This document shows positions 7,395 to 11,004 of a DNA stretch of 11,004 nt, piece by piece (positions within the stretch are counted from its first letter, which is position 1; each line of letters starts with the position of its first letter). The DNA is from Kiritimatiellales bacterium (GTDB lineage: Bacteria > Verrucomicrobiota > Kiritimatiellia > Kiritimatiellales > Pontiellaceae): the NCBI GenBank assembly GCA_030625905.1, contig DAOUQA010000065.1, positions 1 to 11,004 of the forward strand, in the 5' to 3' direction. The notes under the pieces were generated by a model that did no database searches, had not been told where the DNA came from, and saw nothing but the letters and a program-made list of their open reading frames with translations. The position numbers were made by a program, and so were the translations under genes.

Positions 7395-8354
7395 CTATCC
7401 CAACTGTTCCAATTCAGGCTTGCAGAGCTCGTAAAAGTTGCATTGGCCGCAGTTGACGGGATCGGGAGTTAGCTCCCACTCCTCCTTAGGTAACGGCTCG
7501 TTTTTTTCGCGGTCGTGGTCGACGAGGTATTCGGTCATTTCGCCGACGGAGTCGCTCATGAGCACCTTCGCCGCATCCATCTCATCCTCCGACAACTGGA
7601 ACGGCAACACTTGCCCTTCGTTGAGGTATTCGACATAGAGGAAAATGTTTTCGAGCTTTGCGCCGTGCTTGACGATGGCCCACAGGGCATAGAGCGAAAG
7701 TTGGAGGCGATGCTGGTCGGCCTTGATCTTGCCCGCCTTCCAATCGTGGATATGCACCTCATCGCCAATCTTGTAGGCATAGTCGGGAATGGAATAAATC
7801 TTCACGCCCTCATAGATGAAATGCTCCACATCACCGCCCTGCTCCGGCGTGGCGATCTGGAACTCCTGACTCGGCTTAATGGTTTCAATCCTTGGAAGCA
7901 CCTTGTCGATAAAGTTGGCAATGCAGTTTTGGATCTGCGCGGCCAGCTGACGCTTGGCTTCTTTCTCTTCCTCACCCGCGAGGGTTTTATAGTAGTGCCC
8001 GCGCAGGCAGCAAAACCGCTTCGGCGAATTCCGCCAGTTGCCCTCTGTGGATTCATTCCACTTTTTCGTCATGAATGGGCGGGCGATGGTTTTCCATGCC
8101 GCCGCGGCATCGACCGGAGCTCCCTGCTGATGTTGCCTGAGTACCCACATGATCGCATTTTCCGCCGCCTGCCCCATCAGCCCCCAGCGATTATCCATCT
8201 TGCACAGGCGATAGGCGGTCTTCTGCTCCGGCGACGCATTGCGCGCCCAGCCGCCCCACATGCCATACTTGCTCCAGTAGCGCCGCCGACGGCACTGCTC
8301 GAAATCCTCCGCCGCGCTGAACGACCACGAAAAGGTGTTTTTCAACTGTCCCAC
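7395..8354 (-). CDS. PD-(D/E)XK nuclease family protein with Cas4/AddB-like cysteines
   Basis: Predicted RecB-like nuclease of 319 residues. The core reads IPDYAYKIGDEVHIHDWKAGK: Asp191 and the Asp204-Trp-Lys206 strand form the PD-(D/E)XK site, followed by QHRLQLSLYALWA (214-226), the QxxxY motif of the RecB/Cas4/AddB branch. One cysteine near the N-terminus (Cys21 in FEQCRRRRYW) and three near the C-terminus (Cys302, Cys305, Cys311; CxxCx5C) match the arrangement that binds a 4Fe-4S cluster in AddB and Cas4. It has no helicase domain. The start is GTG at 8352-8354, chosen because GGAGG lies six bases upstream. The gene overlaps the end of the phosphopantetheinyl transferase gene by 13 bp, implying translational coupling. 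No CRISPR array or cas gene is nearby, so a stand-alone DNA repair or processing role is more likely. Nuclease fold is confident; role is not. Confidence 0.85.
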   Translation of the reverse strand: MGQLKNTFSWSFSAAEDFEQCRRRRYWSKYGMWGGWARNASPEQKTAYRLCKMDNRWGLMGQAAENAIMWVLRQHQQGAPVDAAAAWKTIARPFMTKKWNESTEGNWRNSPKRFCCLRGHYYKTLAGEEEKEAKRQLAAQIQNCIANFIDKVLPRIETIKPSQEFQIATPEQGGDVEHFIYEGVKIYSIPDYAYKIGDEVHIHDWKAGKIKADQHRLQLSLYALWAIVKHGAKLENIFLYVEYLNEGQVLPFQLSEDEMDAAKVLMSDSVGEMTEYLVDHDREKNEPLPKEEWELTPDPVNCGQCNFYELCKPELEQLG

Positions 8355-9091
8355 TTCAAACCTCCAAAATCATAGCATGGCACGCTAACCAATTCCTTAT
8401 CGGTGACGACGGCGGCGGCATATGCAGGATCAACTTCCAGACTTTGGAAAATCCATCCCTCTTTTTTTACCGCATCACTTCCGAGTTCCGAGAAAAGCGT
8501 CGATCCGCAGGCCTTCACATAGGCTTCCTTGCGCGCCCATAGCTGGAAAAATATATTCTGCCGGTCTTCGGCATTCTCGATCAGTACGGTTTCCTCCGGG
8601 GAAAAATAGCGCGAAGCAATAGCGAGCACATCCATCTCCTGCTTGATCTTTTCGACATCCACGCCAATGCTCCGATTCCGTCCGAATGCCAGCACCACCC
8701 AGTCGCCGGAGTGAGAAACGTTGAAAGCAATTTCGGGGGGCGGGCATCCTTGCCTGCCCGGCACAGGCTGGAAGCCTGCGGCACACGGTTCCAAATGTGG
8801 CTTCCCGTTTTCTGAATAGTTGAACTCGACCTTGGCGGCGGGTGTTCCGGTATAGCAGGAGAGCAGGATACGCAATGCCCCGCGGGCGGCAATGGAGGTT
8901 TGGCGATCGGAATCATGATGGAACCGCGCCGCCTTTTCACGTTCCTTTTCAGATAGCAGGCCGTGTAGCGTCTCTAGCCGATCCAGTACATCGGGAACAT
9001 GCACGCTCCAGATGTGGACGGTTTCCTCCCCCAACTCAGGCAGGCTTCGGATGTCGGCAATGGTTTCCATAGAACGTGCATTCTTATCCAT
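8342..9091 (-). CDS. 4'-phosphopantetheinyl transferase (Sfp type)
   Basis: Transfers the 4'-phosphopantetheine arm of coenzyme A to a conserved serine of carrier proteins of fatty acid, polyketide or non-ribosomal peptide synthesis, in the cytoplasm. The 249-residue protein carries the Sfp signatures: FNVSHSGDW (123-131, His127), the magnesium-binding GVDVE (143-147, Asp145, Glu147) and WARKEAYVKACG (185-196, Trp185, Lys188, Glu189). Length fits the Sfp-type family. Residues 103-118 are a foreign insertion encoded by a palindromic repeat (8738-8785). Without it, the sequence would run from NGKPHLEP directly to EIAFNVSHS, as in relatives. The start at 9091 is uncertain: neither this ATG nor the one at 9070 has a clear Shine-Dalgarno site. 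No carrier protein or synthase is in the window, so its partner is unknown. It is first in a two-gene operon with the nuclease and diverges from the DUF2851 gene. Confidence 0.93.
   Translation of the reverse strand: MDKNARSMETIADIRSLPELGEETVHIWSVHVPDVLDRLETLHGLLSEKEREKAARFHHDSDRQTSIAARGALRILLSCYTGTPAAKVEFNYSENGKPHLEPCAAGFQPVPGRQGCPPPEIAFNVSHSGDWVVLAFGRNRSIGVDVEKIKQEMDVLAIASRYFSPEETVLIENAEDRQNIFFQLWARKEAYVKACGSTLFSELGSDAVKKEGWIFQSLEVDPAYAAAVVTDKELVSVPCYDFGGLKWDS
8361..8365 (-). promoter_or_regulatory. Ribosome binding site deciding the GTG start of the nuclease gene
   Basis: GGAGG on the minus strand, six bases before the GTG at 8354 and inside the 3' end of the upstream phosphopantetheinyl transferase gene. 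It supports an overlapping, translationally coupled gene pair. Confidence 0.75.
8738..8785. repeat. Double-hairpin palindromic repeat inserted in frame in the phosphopantetheinyl transferase gene
   Basis: Two adjacent inverted repeats lie on the plus strand: CGGGCA/TGCCCG (8741-8746 and 8755-8760, 8-nt loop) and a perfect CAGGCT/AGCCTG (8764-8769 and 8773-8778, 3-nt loop). The extra sequence amounts to about 48 nt, or 16 codons, and interrupts a normally short spacer between NGKPHLEP and EIAFNVSHS. It looks like a REP- or MITE-like unit. Element boundaries are inferred from the protein break and not from target-site duplications. Confidence 0.7.
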
Positions 9092-9196
9092 ATTTCATGG
9101 GTAAGCAATGAATGAATCAGCAGGAATGGTTTTTCAATTGCTTTCCGATAAAGTTTTATCTACTTTTTGCTTATGTGTTCTATTGTATTCCATTCC

Positions 9197-10588
9197 ATGG
9201 AAGCCTGCTTCCCTCGCGCCGCAAGCTACCGCAACGGAGACACGAAAAACGCGGTCTGCGAATCCGCTGCACCGTTCCGTCATTTCCCCTATCGTGAGCG
9301 GCACCTCCAGTGCCTGTGGGTCGACCCGCGCCTGCGGCCAACCGGATTGAAGACCTCCGAAGGCGAACCAGTCGATGTGGAGTATCCGGGCGACTGGAAC
9401 CTCGAAGCCGGACCCGACTTCCTCAACGCCGTGCTACTTGCCGGAAAGGAAAAACGCCGCATCTCCGGCGACCTCGAAATCCACATCCATCCCTCCGGAT
9501 GGAATCAGCACGGCCACGCCGACGACCCACGCTACGCCAACGTCCGCTTCCATATCGTCTATTTCCAGGGGATGGAAACCCCCGGACTGATCCAAATTCC
9601 GCTACAGGAAACGCTCGCTATCGACCCGCGCTTCTCGTTCGAAAACATCGATGTTTCCGCCTACCCCTACTCCATCCCGTCCGGCGACTTTCCCCTGCTT
9701 GGAATGCATCCCGATCAAAAGATCCAATGGCTGGAAAGCGCGGGAGAGGAGCGGTTGCGCCTCAAGGCTGAACGCTTCGCATTCGCGATGCAAAGCAAGG
9801 AATCCGACCAGTTTCTGTGGGAGGAGCTGATGGCTGCACTCGGCTATAAAAACAACAAAGCCCCCTTCCGTCGGCTCGCCGGCCTGCTCCCGCTTGCGCG
9901 GTTTCGGTCGCTCGCGAAAACGCCTAACGAAGCCTATGCGCTACTGCTCGGCCTCTCCGGTCTGCTGCCCGCCAATCCCGACCCCGCATGGGATGCAGAA
10001 ACCCGGATATTTGTCCGGTCCGTCTGGGACTTTTGGTGGCGGAAAAGTACAGAACTGAAGGAACAGGCGCTGAAAAAATGTGAGTGGACACTTTCGGGCA
10101 TCCGCCCTGCCAACCATCCCGTCCGACGCCTTATGGCTGCTGCCCACTATGCCTTCAGGATTCCCCGACTGGAGGGCGACACTCCGTCGGAGACTCGAAC
10201 AAAAATCGGAAGCGGCTCCGGCGGAGCGTCGCCCTCCACCAGAAACAGGCTGACAACATTTCCTCCCAATTTTTGGAATACGCACATTAGCTGGAAAACA
10301 AAATGCAAATCCACCGCGCTCGTCGGTGCATCGCGCGCCAACGCCATCGTCACTAACACCCTTATTCCATGGCGTGCTGCCAGCGGTGCAACGGAGTTAA
10401 ACCTCAATCACCTGCCCGTCGAACCAATCAATAGCATCATTCGTCAAACTGCCCACACCCTCTTCGGCCCCGACCATACGCCCAAGGTCTACCGCTCCGC
10501 CCTCGCCCGCCAAGGCCTCATCCAAATCTTCCACGACTATCTCATCACCCATCGGCTGAATGAGTTGCGGCATATAGAAGATCCGTAG
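9197..10588 (+). CDS. DUF2851 family protein
   Basis: Matches the DUF2851 family, conserved proteins of unknown function, in the order expected: RERHLQCLWVD near the N-terminus, VDVEYPGDWNLEAGPDFLNAVL, then DLEIHIHPSGWNQHGHADDPRYANVRFHIVYF, RPANHPVRRL in the middle and GASRANAIVTNTLIPW near the C-terminus. No signal peptide or membrane segment is convincing. The start is uncertain. ATG 9197 gives 463 residues; ATG 9173 or TTG 9167 are also in frame; none has a Shine-Dalgarno site and family homology begins only near 9295. About residues 325-347 are encoded by a 67-bp palindrome that reads through in frame. The gene is divergent from the phosphopantetheinyl transferase gene, across an AT-rich gap of about 100 bp that must hold both promoters, and converges on gluQ. 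I propose no function. Confidence 0.85.
   Translation: MEACFPRAASYRNGDTKNAVCESAAPFRHFPYRERHLQCLWVDPRLRPTGLKTSEGEPVDVEYPGDWNLEAGPDFLNAVLLAGKEKRRISGDLEIHIHPSGWNQHGHADDPRYANVRFHIVYFQGMETPGLIQIPLQETLAIDPRFSFENIDVSAYPYSIPSGDFPLLGMHPDQKIQWLESAGEERLRLKAERFAFAMQSKESDQFLWEELMAALGYKNNKAPFRRLAGLLPLARFRSLAKTPNEAYALLLGLSGLLPANPDPAWDAETRIFVRSVWDFWWRKSTELKEQALKKCEWTLSGIRPANHPVRRLMAAAHYAFRIPRLEGDTPSETRTKIGSGSGGASPSTRNRLTTFPPNFWNTHISWKTKCKSTALVGASRANAIVTNTLIPWRAASGATELNLNHLPVEPINSIIRQTAHTLFGPDHTPKVYRSALARQGLIQIFHDYLITHRLNELRHIEDP
10171..10237. repeat. 67-bp long-hairpin element inside the DUF2851 gene
   Basis: A 22-nt left arm (10171-10192) begins GGAGGGCGAC and a 22-nt right arm (10216-10237) ends GTCGCCCTCC. 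The arms pair at 20 of 22 positions as DNA, and the two mismatches would be G-U pairs in RNA. The loop is 23 nt and A-rich. It is translated as a Gly/Ser/Thr-rich segment (EGDTPSETR, then GSGSGGASPSTR) unlike the rest of the protein. The structure is typical of a small non-autonomous palindromic mobile unit. Confidence 0.85.
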
Positions 10589-10590
10589 TG

Positions 10591-10688
10591 GTGTTTCTTA
10601 GAAACACTTCTGGAGGATGCAGCGGTGGCTCTTAGAGCCGATTATCGGAGAAATAGCCCCGTGTACGGGAAGCGTTTCTGAGAAGCGC
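10591..10688. repeat. Cluster of five short palindromes between and within convergent gene ends
   Basis: In under 100 bp: GTGTTTC-TTA-GAAACAC (10591-10607, perfect), GGCTC-TTA-GAGCC (10627-10639), CCGAT-T-ATCGG (10638-10648), CCCGT-GT-ACGGG (10658-10669) and GCGTTTC-TGA-GAAGCGC (10672-10688, one G-T pair). Three of them share a 3-nt loop and a pyrimidine-rich left arm. The first could act as a terminator hairpin for the DUF2851 gene but has no T tract. The others lie in the last codons of gluQ. Confidence 0.7.
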
Positions 10689-11004
10689 CGCTACATTTTC
10701 GATGGCGGACTCTGCCGACAGGGGAACGGGCTCGGGCACCAGGCCGCCCGCAAAGGCGGCGCGGCCGATGATTTCGTCCGCAGAAGCACCGTCTTCGCGC
10801 AATTGGTCGATGCTCTCGGAGCGCTGGCGCTTGCTGAGCTTTCCCCCGGATTCGTCGCAAACGAGCGGATGATGGAGGTAGGTTGGCGGCGGGGCTTCCA
10901 ATGCCTGGAAAAGCTGGATCTGGCGACCCGTACTGGAAAGGATGTCTTTGCCGCGCACGACGAGGTTGACGCCGTGGCGAATATCGTCACACACACAGCA
11001 AAAC
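10632..11004 (-). CDS. gluQ: Glutamyl-Q tRNA(Asp) synthetase, C-terminal part (5' end beyond window)
   Basis: Cytoplasmic paralogue of glutamyl-tRNA synthetase that attaches glutamate to the queuosine base in the anticodon of tRNA-Asp. The visible part runs CDDIRHGVNLVVRGKDIL, then ST-RQIQLFQAL, YLHHPLVCDESGGKLSKR and about 65 further residues to the stop. VVRGKD, HHPLV and the KMSKS-type KLSKR loop are those of the class I Glu synthetase catalytic core. The early stop after KLSKR means the anticodon-binding domain of true GltX is absent, which marks the GluQ type. The GTG at 10994 is not the start: the frame stays open to the edge and reads FCCV before CDDI. The last 15 or so residues (ending RTRGYFSDNRL) are encoded by the palindrome cluster and may be acquired. 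The catalytic HIGH-type motif and zinc site are outside the window. Confidence 0.8.
   Translation of the reverse strand, partial: FCCVCDDIRHGVNLVVRGKDILSSTGRQIQLFQALEAPPPTYLHHPLVCDESGGKLSKRQRSESIDQLREDGASADEIIGRAAFAGGLVPEPVPLSAESAIENVAALLRNASRTRGYFSDNRL

Noticed and set aside
7515..8375. Plus-strand open frame of 286 codons opposite the PD-(D/E)XK nuclease gene.
   Set aside because: The minus strand has the full nuclease motif set and a strong ribosome binding site, so the plus-strand frame is a shadow.
1..11004. CRISPR array, phage genes or a defence island suggested by the Cas4-like nuclease.
   Set aside because: No regularly spaced direct repeats, no cas, integrase, transposase or phage structural genes are present; the nuclease neighbours are housekeeping genes.

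Overview
The window looks like a chromosomal segment of a Gram-negative, moderately GC-rich bacterium. The flanking genes are rich in G and C by eye (roughly 55-60%) and are dotted with short palindromic repeats, some of them read through in frame inside genes. That repeat style, together with a DUF2851 protein and a secreted endonuclease/exonuclease/phosphatase (EEP) enzyme, suggests the PVC group (Kiritimatiellota or Verrucomicrobiota). This placement is an inference without a phylogenetic marker.

Layout, left to right. A secreted EEP-fold phosphodiesterase (+) begins at the window edge and converges on a two-domain ABC-F ATPase (-). About 500 bp without an intact gene follow, holding a 52-codon remnant. 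Next comes a clearly AT-rich island (about 3200-6900) with two secreted carbohydrate-active enzymes on the minus strand: a serine esterase of the alpha/beta-hydrolase fold, and downstream of it a GH78-type alpha-L-rhamnosidase. Their low GC, lack of Shine-Dalgarno sites and Bacteroidota-style signal peptides point to transfer from a Bacteroidota donor. The island lies next to the 3' end of a tRNA-Arg(ACG) gene, with a short stretch of degenerate sequence between them that may encode a Fis-type helix-turn-helix fragment.

Beyond the tRNA, a 4'-phosphopantetheinyl transferase and a PD-(D/E)XK nuclease with a Cas4/AddB-like cysteine set overlap by 13 bp and form a minus-strand operon. A DUF2851 protein is read divergently from them. 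The window ends in the 3' part of a glutamyl-Q tRNA(Asp) synthetase gene, which converges on the DUF2851 gene across a dense cluster of palindromes.

Function and novelty. The rhamnosidase and esterase probably work together on acylated, rhamnose-containing polysaccharides (for example ulvan, pectic rhamnogalacturonan or exopolysaccharide), with the esterase removing acyl groups and the GH78 enzyme releasing rhamnose. The remaining genes are housekeeping or poorly understood accessory genes. I see no CRISPR array, phage module or obvious defence system. The most unusual signal is repeat invasion of coding sequence: a 7-nt tandem repeat in the ABC-F gene, a double-hairpin element in the phosphopantetheinyl transferase gene, a 67-bp long hairpin in the DUF2851 gene and a palindrome cluster that supplies the last codons of the glutamyl-Q synthetase gene. 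All are open in frame.
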